Source of the DNA: Candidatus Rifleibacteriota bacterium
GTDB lineage: Bacteria > UBP17 > UBA6191 > JACPRK01
Direction of reading: 5' to 3'
Length of the DNA: 15,602 bases
NCBI GenBank assembly: GCA_016213865.1
Contig: JACQZL010000260.1
Span: 1 to 15,602 of the forward strand
The translations under genes were made by a program, and so were the position numbers. The notes under the pieces are model-generated. The model was given only the letters and a program-made list of their open reading frames with translations, was not told the DNA's origin and ran no database searches. Position 1 is the first letter of the stretch, and each line of letters starts with the position of its first letter. Positions 7,785-14,550 of the stretch are shown here, piece after piece.

Positions 7785-8086
7785 CCGAGGAAATCAAGGT
7801 CGAGGCCCAGGTCGAGGCCCAGACCAAGGCCCCAGCCCAGGCCAAGGTCAGAGGGCTTGTGGGCGAGGTCGTGAGCACGGCCACGCAGAAGACCGCCGTG
7901 GTCCAGGTCGAGCGGCTCAAGAAGCACCCGCTCTACAAGAAGACGATCAAGCGCCACAAGCGGTACATGGCGCACGACGAGACGAGCGTCTGCGCGGTCG
8001 GAGACGTCGTGGAGATCGTGCCCAGCCGGCCCCTGTCGCGCCGCAAGCGCTGGGCGGTCCTGCGCGTCGTCGAGAAGGCCGAGTGA
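7781..8086 (+). CDS. rpsQ: 30S ribosomal protein S17 with a repetitive N-terminal extension
   Basis: uS17, an early-binding 16S rRNA protein with an OB fold. The core begins at about residue 22 (KVRGLVGEVVSTATQKTAVV) and continues with QVERLKKHPLYKKTIKRHKR, the MAHDETSVCAVGDVVEI segment and a final SRRKRWAVLRVVEK. About 16 residues precede the usual start and are Glu/Ala/Gln-rich; they include a tandem 12-bp repeat (GTCGAGGCCCAG at 7799-7810 and 7811-7822) encoding VEAQ twice. The ATG overlaps the rpmC stop (ATGA) with GGAGG just upstream, so the longer form is favoured. Total 101 residues. Confidence 0.96.
   Translation: MTEEIKVEAQVEAQTKAPAQAKVRGLVGEVVSTATQKTAVVQVERLKKHPLYKKTIKRHKRYMAHDETSVCAVGDVVEIVPSRPLSRRKRWAVLRVVEKAE
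7799..7822 (+). repeat. Tandem 12-bp repeat in the rpsQ N-terminal extension
   Basis: Two exact head-to-tail copies of GTCGAGGCCCAG, keeping frame and encoding VEAQ-VEAQ. Related AAGGCCCCAGCCCAG follows. In-frame slippage is a simple explanation for the length of the extension. Confidence 0.9.
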
Positions 8087-8098
8087 CAGGAGAGTGCC

Positions 8099-8467
8099 AT
8101 GATCCCGTTGTTTACCAACCTGAAGGTAGCCGACAACTCGGGCGCGAAGAAGATGCGGATCTTCGCCATTTATGGCGGGACCGGCCGAAGATACGCCCGG
8201 GTCGGTGATATCGTGAAGTGCTCGGTGAAGGAAGCCACGCCGGGCGGGACGGTCAAGAAGAAGGACAAGGTCAAGGCCGTCATCGTCCGCCAGCGCTTCG
8301 GAATCCGCCGCAAGGACGGGACCGAGATCCGTTTCGACGACAATGCCGCAGTCCTCATCAAGGACGACCTGAACCCCGTGGGGACCCGTGTCTTCGGGCC
8401 CGTCGCCCGCGAGCTGCGCGCGAAGAACTACATGAAAATCATCTCGCTGGCAGCCGAGGTGCTCTGA
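8099..8467 (+). CDS. rplN: 50S ribosomal protein L14
   Basis: uL14, located at the subunit interface where it contacts L19 and 16S rRNA, and the docking site of the silencing factor RsfS. The 122-residue product is standard length: [60 protein letters not shown], the [15 protein letters not shown] strand, and [13 protein letters not shown] near the end, finishing [16 protein letters not shown] ([13 protein letters not shown]). AGGAG at 8088-8092 precedes ATG 8099. It marks the usual first gene of the spc block. Confidence 0.98.
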   Translation: MIPLFTNLKVADNSGAKKMRIFAIYGGTGRRYARVGDIVKCSVKEATPGGTVKKKDKVKAVIVRQRFGIRRKDGTEIRFDDNAAVLIKDDLNPVGTRVFGPVARELRAKNYMKIISLAAEVL

Positions 8468-8479
8468 GGAGGGCGTGCC

Positions 8480-8869
8480 ATGCTAGTAGGACTGATTCGA
8501 AGGCAACGGCGGCTGGAACGGCGCCGCAAGACCGAACAGCTCAAGTTCCGCCACCTGCACGTCAAGAAGGGCGACACCGTCAAGGTCATCGCCGGCAAGG
8601 ACCGCGGCAAGCAGGGCCGGGTCATGCTGGTCTACCCGCAGAGCTGCCGAGTGATGGTGGAGAAGCTGAACCTGATCAAGCGTCACCAGCGACCGACGCA
8701 GCGCCTGACCAAGGGCGGCATCATCGAGAAAGAGAACCCGATCCACGCCTCCAACGTGATGTTGGTCTGCACCCGCTGCAAGGAACCGACCCGCGTCAAG
8801 CACGAGGTCTTCGAAGGCAAGCGGATCCGCATCTGCAAGAAGTGCGACGAGCAGATCGACAAGACGTGA
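8480..8869 (+). CDS. rplX: 50S ribosomal protein L24, zinc-ribbon form with a basic N-terminal extension
   Basis: uL24, an assembly-initiating protein near the tunnel exit. The KOW motif reads VKKGDTVKVIAGKDRGKQGR. The C-terminal part carries CTRC and CKKC pairs, a zinc ribbon seen in many bacterial L24. The 129-residue product has about 23 more N-terminal residues than common L24. They are very basic (IRRQRRLERRRKTEQLKFR) and precede the KOW domain. No ATG, GTG or TTG occurs in frame between 8480 and the KOW motif, so this start is the only good one, and GAGGAGGG stands just upstream. A 111-nt structured spacer follows before rplE. Confidence 0.95.
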   Translation: MLVGLIRRQRRLERRRKTEQLKFRHLHVKKGDTVKVIAGKDRGKQGRVMLVYPQSCRVMVEKLNLIKRHQRPTQRLTKGGIIEKENPIHASNVMLVCTRCKEPTRVKHEVFEGKRIRICKKCDEQIDKT

Positions 8870-8980
8870 CGGAGAGGGGCCGAAAGGCCGGTTGAGACGG
8901 CCAGGAGCCGGCTCGGCCGCCGGAGGGCGGAGTTTCCCGGCAGGGGTCCGGGGGCCGCGCCCGGCAGGAGTGTTACGAAG
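8870..8980 (+). promoter_or_regulatory. Structured rplX-rplE spacer (candidate spc regulatory leader)
   Basis: This 111-nt gap has several folding elements: GGCC-GAAA-GGCC (8878-8889), a stem with a GNRA tetraloop; the palindrome GAGCCGGCTC (8905-8914); and CCGGG (8948-8952) pairing with CCCGG (8960-8964) two bases before the rplE Shine-Dalgarno AGGAG (8966-8970). The nonamer CCCGGCAGG is repeated directly at 8936-8944 and 8960-8968. In E. coli, S8 represses the spc operon by binding mRNA at the start of rplE. The location is equivalent, but I have not shown an S8 site. No promoter or T tract is seen. Confidence 0.4.
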
Positions 8981-9523
8981 ATGCAGAGACTACAAGAGCA
9001 ATACAACGGCGTCGTGCGCCAGCACCTGACGCAGAAGTTCGGGTACCGGAACCCGATGCAGGTGCCCAAGATCGTCAAGGTCGTGGTCAACATCGGCGTG
9101 GGCGATTCCCGTGAGAACGCCCGGCTGCTCGAGCTGGCCGTGGACGAATTGAAGCAGATCGCGGGTCAGAAGCCCGTGACGACCCGGGCAACCAAGTCGA
9201 TCGCCAACTTCAAGCTCCGCAAGAACCAGGTCGTCGGGTGCTTCGTCACCCTGCGGCAGGAGCGGATGTGGGCGTTCCTGAACAAGTTGTTCCACCTCGC
9301 GCTTCCGCGAGTGAGGGACTTCCGGGGCGTCAGCGAGAAGGCCTTCGACGGCCGGGGCAGCTACAACCTCGGCCTTCGCGAACAGCTCATCTTTCCGGAG
9401 ATCAAGTACGACAAGGTCGAGCGCATGCGAGGCATGAACATCTCGATCGTGACGACGGCGAAGAACGACATCGAGTGCCGCGAGCTTCTCACGGAGCTGG
9501 GCATGCCGTTCCGCAAGGCCTGA
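8981..9523 (+). CDS. rplE: 50S ribosomal protein L5
   Basis: uL5, which binds 5S rRNA with L18 and forms bridge B1 with S13. The 180-residue product shows [20 protein letters not shown], the [19 protein letters not shown] segment, the [20 protein letters not shown] motif and the [20 protein letters not shown] and C-terminal [19 protein letters not shown] portion, all typical. ATG 8981 has AGGAG 10 nt upstream. It follows the structured spacer and is 14 nt from rpsN, so expression of rplE-rpsN-rpsH may be controlled together from the spacer (inference). Confidence 0.97.
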   Translation: MQRLQEQYNGVVRQHLTQKFGYRNPMQVPKIVKVVVNIGVGDSRENARLLELAVDELKQIAGQKPVTTRATKSIANFKLRKNQVVGCFVTLRQERMWAFLNKLFHLALPRVRDFRGVSEKAFDGRGSYNLGLREQLIFPEIKYDKVERMRGMNISIVTTAKNDIECRELLTELGMPFRKA

Positions 9524-9537
9524 GGAGGACTACCCCA

Positions 9538-9723
9538 GTGGCCAAGAAGAGTTTGATTGCGAAGTGGTCCCGCAAGCCCAAGTTCTCCACCCGGAGCTAC
9601 AACCGGTGCAAGCTTTGCGGGCGACCGCGGTCCTACATGCGACGATTTTCGATTTGCCGAATCTGTTTCCGCGACCTCGCGTCCAACGGGATGATCCCGG
9701 GCGTCGTGGAGTCGAGCTGGTGA
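9538..9723 (+). CDS. rpsN: 30S ribosomal protein S14, zinc-binding (type Z) form
   Basis: uS14 of the 30S head, assembling late next to S3 and S10. The 61-residue length and two CxxC pairs (CKLC at about 24-27, CRIC at about 40-43) identify the short zinc-containing type rather than the zinc-free form of about 100 residues. Other landmarks are [13 protein letters not shown] and the [18 protein letters not shown] end. The GTG start at 9538 is chosen because [10 protein letters not shown] fits the family and GGAGG lies upstream at the rplE stop; the longer frame upstream is rplE shadow. Placed between rplE and rpsH as usual. Confidence 0.97.
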   Translation: MAKKSLIAKWSRKPKFSTRSYNRCKLCGRPRSYMRRFSICRICFRDLASNGMIPGVVESSW

Positions 9724-9737
9724 GGAGGGCGCTGACT

Positions 9738-10139
9738 ATGAGCATGACCGATCCGATCGCCGATATGCTGACGCGGATCCGTAACGCGAACCGAGTTTAC
9801 AAGACGGTCGTGGACATCCCCGCCTCGAAGCTGAAGTCCCGTATCGCCGAGATCCTCAAGACCGAGGGCTATATCAAGGACTTCGAAGTCGTCCAGGAGG
9901 CCGGGCAGCATCCCTCGCTGCGGATCTTTCTCAAGTACACCCCCGCTCGCACCCGCGCCCTCAATGGGCTCAAGCGGATCAGCAAGCCCGGGCTACGGGT
10001 TTACGTGGAGCGCGAGTCGATCCCGAAGGTGCTCGGTGGCCTCGGCATCGCCATCCTGTCCACACCGAAGGGTCTCATGACGGACAAGCTCTCTCGCAAG
10101 GTGGGGGTCGGCGGAGAGGTCCTCTGTTACGTCTGGTGA
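9738..10139 (+). CDS. rpsH: 30S ribosomal protein S8
   Basis: uS8, a central-domain 16S rRNA binder, and in E. coli the translational repressor of the spc operon. The 133-residue product starts [19 protein letters not shown] and has [20 protein letters not shown], the [13 protein letters not shown] strand, and the C-terminal [20 protein letters not shown] with CYVW. The S-T-x-x-G-hydrophobic-M/x-x-x-x-A/S motif of the RNA-binding face is present. ATG 9738 follows GAGGAGGG; ATG 9744 is a close alternative. If S8 also regulates here, the target would most likely be the rplX-rplE spacer. Confidence 0.97.
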   Translation: MSMTDPIADMLTRIRNANRVYKTVVDIPASKLKSRIAEILKTEGYIKDFEVVQEAGQHPSLRIFLKYTPARTRALNGLKRISKPGLRVYVERESIPKVLGGLGIAILSTPKGLMTDKLSRKVGVGGEVLCYVW

Positions 10140-10142
10140 GGA

Positions 10143-10159
10143 CGGCGGCGCGGCCGCCG
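10143..10159 (+). other. 6-bp GC hairpin in the rpsH-rplF spacer
   Basis: CGGCGG (10143-10148) pairs with CCGCCG (10154-10159) around the loop CGCGG. A second short stem (TGGG 10162-10165 with CCCA 10175-10178) encloses an AGGAG that is too far from the start to serve rplF. The working Shine-Dalgarno AGGAGAA begins at 10184. No T tract follows, so it is not a terminator. Confidence 0.5.
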
Positions 10160-10194
10160 GCTGGGTGGCAGGAGCCCACAATCAGGAGAAGAAC

Positions 10195-10740
10195 ATGTCG
10201 AGGATAGGAAAGCTTCCCGTGACGGTCCCGGACAAGGTGACCGTGACGGTGGACAAGTACCTGGTGACCGTGAAGGGCCCGAAGGGAACGCTCTCGCAGC
10301 AGTTCCGGCCCGGAATTAACATCGCGTTGGACGACCGCAAGGTCGTCGTGACGCGCGAGGACGATCGGCCCGCATCGCGGGCGGCGCACGGCCTGACCCG
10401 CGCCCTCATCCAGAACATGGTCCACGGTGTGACGCAGGAGTTCGAGCGCACGCTGGATCTCGTGGGCGTCGGCTACCGGGCCAAGGTCGAGGGCGGCAAG
10501 ACCCTCGAGCTCGCCCTGGGCTTCTCGCACCCGGTCAAGGTCCCGGTGCCCGAGGGCCTCAAGGTCGAGGCGGGCGCCAAGGGCGAGAACGTGGTCATTC
10601 GAGGCGCCAACAAGCAGGTCGTCGGCGAGTTCGCAGCCAAGCTGCGCCGCATCCGGCCGCCCGAGGCCTACAAGGGCAAGGGCATCCGCTACCACGAGGA
10701 GCAGGTCAAGACCAAGGTCGGCAAGAAGGTCGGAGCCTGA
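10195..10740 (+). CDS. rplF: 50S ribosomal protein L6
   Basis: uL6, near the sarcin-ricin loop, where it supports factor binding. The 181-residue product has the two-fold L6 architecture: SRIGKLPVTVPDKVTVTVDK at the start, VKGPKGTLSQQF, RAAHGLTRALIQNMVHGV helix, then VGVGYRAKVEGGKTLELALG and SHPVKVPVPEGLKVE in the second domain and RPPEAYKGKGIRYHEEQVK with a basic end. ATG 10195 is set by AGGAG 6 nt upstream; the upstream extension to 10165 is not part of the family. Two stops in a row (TGATGA, 10738-10743) end it. Confidence 0.97.
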   Translation: MSRIGKLPVTVPDKVTVTVDKYLVTVKGPKGTLSQQFRPGINIALDDRKVVVTREDDRPASRAAHGLTRALIQNMVHGVTQEFERTLDLVGVGYRAKVEGGKTLELALGFSHPVKVPVPEGLKVEAGAKGENVVIRGANKQVVGEFAAKLRRIRPPEAYKGKGIRYHEEQVKTKVGKKVGA

Positions 10741-10756
10741 TGAGGCGGTGCGGCCC

Positions 10757-10785
10757 GGGCGCTCTCCCCGCGAGGGGCGGCGCCC
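10757..10785 (+). promoter_or_regulatory. Two-step hairpin with GNRA loop in the rplF-rplR spacer
   Basis: GGGCGC (10757-10762) pairs with GCGCCC (10780-10785), and inside it CCCC (10766-10769) pairs with GGGG (10774-10777) around GCGA, a GNRA tetraloop. The stem is flanked by two copies of CGGCCCGGG (10751-10759 and 10787-10795). The 81-nt spacer has no gene and no T tract. The rplR Shine-Dalgarno AGGAG is at 10811-10815. An RNA-protein site or stability hairpin is possible. Confidence 0.45.
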
Positions 10786-10821
10786 ACGGCCCGGGACCAG
10801 CCGGCAGTCAAGGAGTGAACG

Positions 10822-11190
10822 ATGTCTGATATCCGCAACAGGAACCAGAAGCGCGAGGCGCGGCACGTGCGGCTTCGCAATCGCGTGCAGGGCGTGCCCG
10901 AGCGGCCCCGTCTGGTGGTCTTCAAGAGCGCCAAGCACATCTATGCCCAGCTCGTGGACGATTCCCGCGGCCACACGGTCACGGGCGTCTCGAGCCTCAA
11001 CCCCGAGCTGCGCAAGGACCTGGCGAAGGCCAAGGGCATGGACGCGGCCAAGGCCATCGGCAAGGCCGTGGCGCAGCTCGCCAAGAAGCACAATATCGAG
11101 CAAGTCGTCTTCGACCGGGGCGGCTTTCCCTACGTGGGCCGCGTCAAGGCGCTGGCCGAGGCGGCCCGTGCCGAGGGCCTGAAGTTCTGA
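10822..11190 (+). CDS. rplR: 50S ribosomal protein L18
   Basis: uL18, which with L5 carries 5S rRNA into the central protuberance. The 122-residue product shows the basic N-terminus [18 protein letters not shown], the family signature [20 protein letters not shown] followed by [12 protein letters not shown], the [19 protein letters not shown] helix and the [20 protein letters not shown] motif, ending AREGL-like (ARAEGLKF). ATG 10822 follows AGGAG with a 6-nt gap. Located between rplF and rpsE as in most bacteria. Confidence 0.98.
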   Translation: MSDIRNRNQKREARHVRLRNRVQGVPERPRLVVFKSAKHIYAQLVDDSRGHTVTGVSSLNPELRKDLAKAKGMDAAKAIGKAVAQLAKKHNIEQVVFDRGGFPYVGRVKALAEAARAEGLKF

Positions 11191-11206
11191 CAAGGAGAGA
11201 TCGTCA

Positions 11207-11752
11207 ATGGCAAGACCCACCGGACATTTCGGAGGAGATCGCCGCCAAGAGGGCGAGGAAGGCTTCATCGAGAAGGTCGTCCGCATCAACCGAACGGCCA
11301 AGGTCGTCAAGGGCGGTCGCCGCTTCGGCTTCGCGGTCCTGGCGGTCGCGGGAGACGGCAAGGGCCAGGTCGGCATCGCGCTGGGCAAGGCCAAGCTGGT
11401 GCCCGACGCGGTCCGCAAGGCGATCGACCGGGCCAAGCGCTCGATGATCGCGGTCCCGATCGTGAAGGGGACCATCCCGTTCCAGGTCCTGGGCCGCTAT
11501 GGCACGGCCCGCGTGATCCTCAAGCCCGCGTCGCCCGGTACGGGCGTCATCGCCGGCGGCGCCGTCCGCGCCGTGATCGAGGCGTCGGGCATCAAGGACG
11601 TCCTGTCCAAGTCGCTGGGCAGCTCGAACGCGGTCAACGTCCTCAAGGCCACCATGAACGGGCTCGGCCAGTTGCGACGGGCCGGGGCCGTCGCCGAGAT
11701 CCGGGGCCTTTCGCTGGAGCAGCTCTACGACGGCGTCCAGCAGGTTGGTTGA
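11207..11752 (+). CDS. rpsE: 30S ribosomal protein S5
   Basis: uS5, near the mRNA entry channel and decoding site; mutations here give ram or spectinomycin-resistance phenotypes in other bacteria. The 181-residue product has [20 protein letters not shown], the [20 protein letters not shown] motif, [40 protein letters not shown] and the [17 protein letters not shown] helix. The N-terminal [16 protein letters not shown] leader is short and charged. AGGAG (11193-11197) lies 9 nt before ATG 11207. A 58-nt spacer with a short GC-rich fold precedes rpmD. Confidence 0.98.
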   Translation: MARPTGHFGGDRRQEGEEGFIEKVVRINRTAKVVKGGRRFGFAVLAVAGDGKGQVGIALGKAKLVPDAVRKAIDRAKRSMIAVPIVKGTIPFQVLGRYGTARVILKPASPGTGVIAGGAVRAVIEASGIKDVLSKSLGSSNAVNVLKATMNGLGQLRRAGAVAEIRGLSLEQLYDGVQQVG

Positions 11753-11762
11753 AATCCGCCAC

Positions 11763-11790
11763 GGACCGGGCCTCTGGGTCCCGGACCGGG
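11763..11790 (+). repeat. Direct repeat GGACCGGG and small hairpin before rpmD
   Basis: GGACCGGG is present at 11763-11770 and 11783-11790. CCGGG (11766-11770) can pair with CCCGG (11780-11784) around a 9-nt loop. The rpmD ribosome binding site, a GGGAGA, follows at about 11800. No terminator T tract. Confidence 0.5.
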
Positions 11791-11810
11791 CGAATCATCG
11801 GGAGATTCAG

Positions 11811-12005
11811 ATGGCCAAGACACTGGAGATCACATTGGTACGCGGCACGATCGGCACGACCGACGACCAGTTCAGGACCGTCAGGGCCCTGGGACTGAAG
11901 CGCCGGATGCAGACCGTCCGCAAGAGCGCGCACCCTTCCATCCTCGGCATGATCGAGCGAGTGAAACACCTGGTCGTGGTGCGCGAGGTCGAGGGCAAGC
12001 AATAA
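11811..12005 (+). CDS. rpmD: 50S ribosomal protein L30
   Basis: uL30, a small 23S rRNA-binding protein of the large subunit that some bacteria lack. The 64-residue product reads MAKTLEITLVRGTIGTTDD and continues with FRTVRALGLKRRMQTVRK and the IERVKHLVVVREVEGKQ end, matching the ferredoxin-like L30 fold. ATG 11811 lies just after a GGGAGATTCAG ribosome binding site; the longer frame from 11745 starts in rpsE and is not coding. It ends at TAA 12003-12005 and is followed by a 106-nt spacer with a promoter, the main break in the spc block. Confidence 0.96.
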   Translation: MAKTLEITLVRGTIGTTDDQFRTVRALGLKRRMQTVRKSAHPSILGMIERVKHLVVVREVEGKQ

Positions 12006-12029
12006 CCTCACCAAGACGGCACGTGGCTG

Positions 12030-12058
12030 TTTACTTTGCAGGGGCGACGGACTATAAT
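12030..12058 (+). promoter_or_regulatory. Candidate sigma70-type promoter upstream of rplO
   Basis: TATAAT at 12053-12058 is a perfect -10 consensus, and TTTACT at 12030-12035 matches 4 of 6 bases of the TTGACA -35. The spacer is 17 bp, the optimal length. The stretch is visibly more A/T-rich than its surroundings, which is telling in a GC-rich genome. Transcription would begin near 12064-12066, giving a leader of about 47 nt before rplO. It would supply rplO-secY-adk-map-rpmJ and probably rpsM. Nothing in the spacer looks like a terminator for the upstream genes, so it probably adds to read-through. Confidence 0.75.
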
Positions 12059-12085
12059 GCGCCATCTCATCCCTTCCGCCACGCG

Positions 12086-12099
12086 CCCATGATGATGGG
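12086..12099 (+). promoter_or_regulatory. Hairpin over the only Shine-Dalgarno-like bases of rplO
   Basis: CCCAT (12086-12090) pairs with ATGGG (12095-12099) around GATG. The rplO start at 12112 has no AGGAG; the nearest purine run is GGGA (12097-12100), mostly inside this stem. Together with the promoter, this could make rplO translation tunable. The function is inferred. Confidence 0.4.
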
Positions 12100-12111
12100 A
12101 CGGTTGATTCC

Positions 12112-12564
12112 ATGGCACTCACACTAGACAACTTCCAGTTTCCCAAGGCGGCTCGCCGCAAGCTCAAGCGGGTCGGCCGTGGGAAGAGCTCCGGCCACGG
12201 CAAGACCAGTTGCCGCGGTCAGAAGGGGCAAAACTCCCGCCAGGGCGGCGGCGTGCGCATCGGGTTCGAAGGTGGGCAGATGCCTCTCTTTCGGCGCATC
12301 CCGAAGCGCGGGTTCCATAACTTGTTCCGCGTCGAGTACGAGACCGTCAACCTCGAGTCGCTCAAGGACGTCGCCGCGGGAACGCGCGTGGACGTCGACT
12401 GGCTCAAGGAGAAAGGCCTTGTCCGCCGAAACGCCCAGCTCGTCAAGGTGCTGGGCGACGGTGAGGCCCCCAAGAACGTGACGGTCTGCGCCCACAAGTT
12501 CAGCCAGTCCGCCGAGTCCAAGATCAAGGAGGCCGGCGGGGCCGTCGAGGTGATCAAGAATTGA
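12112..12564 (+). CDS. rplO: 50S ribosomal protein L15
   Basis: uL15, a late-assembly large-subunit protein that contacts many 23S rRNA domains. The 150-residue product has the glycine- and arginine-rich N-terminal RNA-binding arm (KRVGRGKSSGHGKTSCRGQK then GQNSRQGGGVRIGFEGGQMP), LFRRIPKRGFHN, and the C-terminal globular part with KNVTVCAHKFSQSAESKI. Start ATG 12112 has only a weak ribosome binding site, partly paired in a hairpin, unlike nearly all other genes here. Its TGA overlaps the TTG start of secY, so secY translation is probably coupled to it. Confidence 0.97.
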   Translation: MALTLDNFQFPKAARRKLKRVGRGKSSGHGKTSCRGQKGQNSRQGGGVRIGFEGGQMPLFRRIPKRGFHNLFRVEYETVNLESLKDVAAGTRVDVDWLKEKGLVRRNAQLVKVLGDGEAPKNVTVCAHKFSQSAESKIKEAGGAVEVIKN

Positions 12565-13886
12565 TCCAGACCCTTGGCAATGCCTTCAAGATCGGTGAGC
12601 TCCGGAATCGGATCCTGTTCACCTTCGGGGCGGTCCTGGTCTTCCGGCTGGGATGCCAGATCCCGACCCCGGGCGTCGATCCTACCGAGCTGGCCAAGTT
12701 CTTTGCCGCGCAGTCGAACACGGTCCTCGGGTTCTTCAACCTGTTCTCGGGTGGCGCGCTCTCGAAGTTCAGCGTCTTTGCGCTGGGCATCGCCCCGTAC
12801 ATCAACGCCAGCATCATCATGCAGTTGTTGGTGTACGTCATCCCGACTCTCGAGCATCTTGCCAAGGAAGAGGGCGAAGAGGGCCGCAAGAAGATCAACC
12901 AGTACACTCGCTACGGCACCGTCGGCATCGGTGCCCTGCAGGCCCTGGGCCTGGCCTACTGGCTCGAAAACGCCAGCGGGCAGATGGGCGGTGGTCTGGT
13001 GTACCACCACGGCTGGACCTTCCGCATCACGGCCGTCATCACCCTGACGGCCGGCACGGCGTTCATCATGTGGCTCGGCGAACAGATGACGGCCAAGGGC
13101 ATCGGCAACGGTATCTCGTTGTTGATCACGGCAGGCATCGTGGCCGGGTTGCCGTCGGCCGTCGCTCACTCGTGGGTGACCTTCCGCATCGGCGACTTCG
13201 ATCCGGCCGGCATCCTGCAGTTGCTGGCGGTGCTGGCGATCGTCGTCGTGACGACCGCGGCGGTCGTTGCCATCCAGGACGCCGTCCGCAAGGTCCCCGT
13301 CCAGCACGCCAAGCGCGTGGTCGGCCGGCGGGTCTACGGCGGCGCGAACACCCACATCCCTCTCCGGGTCAATCAGGCCGGCGTCATCCCGGTGATCTTC
13401 GCCAGCTCGGTGCTGATGTTCCCCACGCTGATCCTGAGCTGGTTCTCGAACCTCCGAGGCGGCGGGGCGGCCAACGACTGGGTCACCTCGCTCATCGGGA
13501 TGCTGCGCTGGGGCGAGCCGCTCTACCTCTTCCTCGAGAGCCTGATGATCATCTTCTTCACCTACTTCTACACGGCGATCCTCCTCAACCCCAAGGAGAT
13601 GGCGGACAACCTCAAGAAGTACGGTGGGTTCATCCCGGGCATCCGGGCAGGCAGGCGGACGGCCGACTACATCGACCGGATCCTCAACCGCGTGACGCTC
13701 TGCGGCGCGCTGTTCCTCGCGGCCATTTCGGTGCTGCCGCAGCTCCTGTACAAGTACCTGAACGTGCCGTTCTACTTCGGCGGCACGGCACTGCTGATCG
13801 TCGTCGGTGTGGTGCTGGACACGGTGCGCCAGATGGAATCGCACATGGTCACGCGCCACTACCAAGGGTTCATGAGGAGAAGCTGA
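12561..13886 (+). CDS. secY: Protein translocase subunit SecY
   Basis: Channel-forming subunit of the SecYEG translocon in the inner membrane. The 441-residue product has about ten hydrophobic segments. TM1 is near 17-34, and the plug/TM2 region includes FNLFSGGALSKFSVFALGI and APYINASIIMQLL. The cytoplasmic loop EEGEEGRKKINQYTR follows at about 103-117. The two large cytoplasmic loops that bind SecA and the ribosome are represented by VPVQHAKR (about 245-252) and by PKEMADNLKKYGGFIPGIR (about 344-362). IPLRVNQAGVIPVIFA is at about 266-281. TTG 12561 overlaps the rplO stop and has GAGGTGA (12547-12553) 7 nt upstream. The adk start is only 1 nt after its stop. Confidence 0.97.
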   Translation: MIQTLGNAFKIGELRNRILFTFGAVLVFRLGCQIPTPGVDPTELAKFFAAQSNTVLGFFNLFSGGALSKFSVFALGIAPYINASIIMQLLVYVIPTLEHLAKEEGEEGRKKINQYTRYGTVGIGALQALGLAYWLENASGQMGGGLVYHHGWTFRITAVITLTAGTAFIMWLGEQMTAKGIGNGISLLITAGIVAGLPSAVAHSWVTFRIGDFDPAGILQLLAVLAIVVVTTAAVVAIQDAVRKVPVQHAKRVVGRRVYGGANTHIPLRVNQAGVIPVIFASSVLMFPTLILSWFSNLRGGGAANDWVTSLIGMLRWGEPLYLFLESLMIIFFTYFYTAILLNPKEMADNLKKYGGFIPGIRAGRRTADYIDRILNRVTLCGALFLAAISVLPQLLYKYLNVPFYFGGTALLIVVGVVLDTVRQMESHMVTRHYQGFMRRS

Positions 13887-13887
13887 G

Positions 13888-14550
13888 ATGTTCCTCGTCC
13901 TGCTCATGGGGCCTCCGGGTGCCGGCAAAGGCACTCAAGCCCAGGCTATCGCTCGCCGGCTGGGACTCAAGCACCTGGCCTCCGGTGACGTCGTGCGCGC
14001 CGAGGTCGGCGGCAAGACCGAAAAGGGCCAGCAGGCCAAGGCCTACATGGAGGCAGGCAAGCTGGTGCCGGATGACCTGATGACCAGCATGGTCGGCGGG
14101 CACATCAAGCAGGCGTGCGAGGCCGACGGCGGGGTCGTCCTGGACGGCTATCCCCGCACGTTGCCCCAGGCGCGGTCCCTCGGGCAACTCCTCGAGTCCG
14201 AGCGCCTGGCGATGGACTCGGTCGTCAACCTGAAGGTACCGAGCGAGGTCCTGCTCGATCGGCTGGTCTTCCGGCTGACCTGCCCCAAGTGCAACCGGGT
14301 CTACCACCGCAAGAACAACCCGCCGCGGGCCGAGGGCAAGTGCGACGACTGCCAGAGTGCGCTGGCCAGCCGGCCCGACGACAACGAGACGGTCATCCGC
14401 GAGCGGTTGCGGGTCTACTCCGAGCAGACCCAGCCGGTGCTGGAGTACTACCGGGATCGGGGTTTGCTCGAGGAGTTCGACGGCTCGGGCGGCATCGAAG
14501 AGGTTTCCGAATGCGTGTTCCGCTATCTCCAGGAACGGAAAGGGGCGTGA
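13888..14550 (+). CDS. adk: Adenylate kinase with a four-cysteine zinc lid
   Basis: Catalyses ATP + AMP = 2 ADP in the cytoplasm. The 220-residue product has the P-loop GPPGAGKGT at 8-16, SGDVVRAEV of the AMP-binding region (usually TGD), DGYPRT at 86-91, and a long-form LID with CPKC (132-135) and CDDC (152-155) separated by 16 residues, the zinc-binding pattern known from Gram-positive and other bacterial kinases. DDNETVIRERLRVY follows, with the LID arginines and helix. AGGAG lies inside the end of secY and ATG 13888 is 1 nt from its stop; the stop overlaps the map GTG. Gene order secY-adk-map is widespread. Confidence 0.97.
   Translation: MFLVLLMGPPGAGKGTQAQAIARRLGLKHLASGDVVRAEVGGKTEKGQQAKAYMEAGKLVPDDLMTSMVGGHIKQACEADGGVVLDGYPRTLPQARSLGQLLESERLAMDSVVNLKVPSEVLLDRLVFRLTCPKCNRVYHRKNNPPRAEGKCDDCQSALASRPDDNETVIRERLRVYSEQTQPVLEYYRDRGLLEEFDGSGGIEEVSECVFRYLQERKGA

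Noticed and set aside
12219..13934. Antisense open frame of 571 codons opposite rplO and secY
   Set aside because: Shadow of GC-rich coding sequence; the translation is rich in His, Asp and Arg with no family features.
12653..14080. 475-codon + strand frame over secY and adk
   Set aside because: Overlaps two well supported genes in another frame and looks low in complexity (Arg, Pro, His rich).
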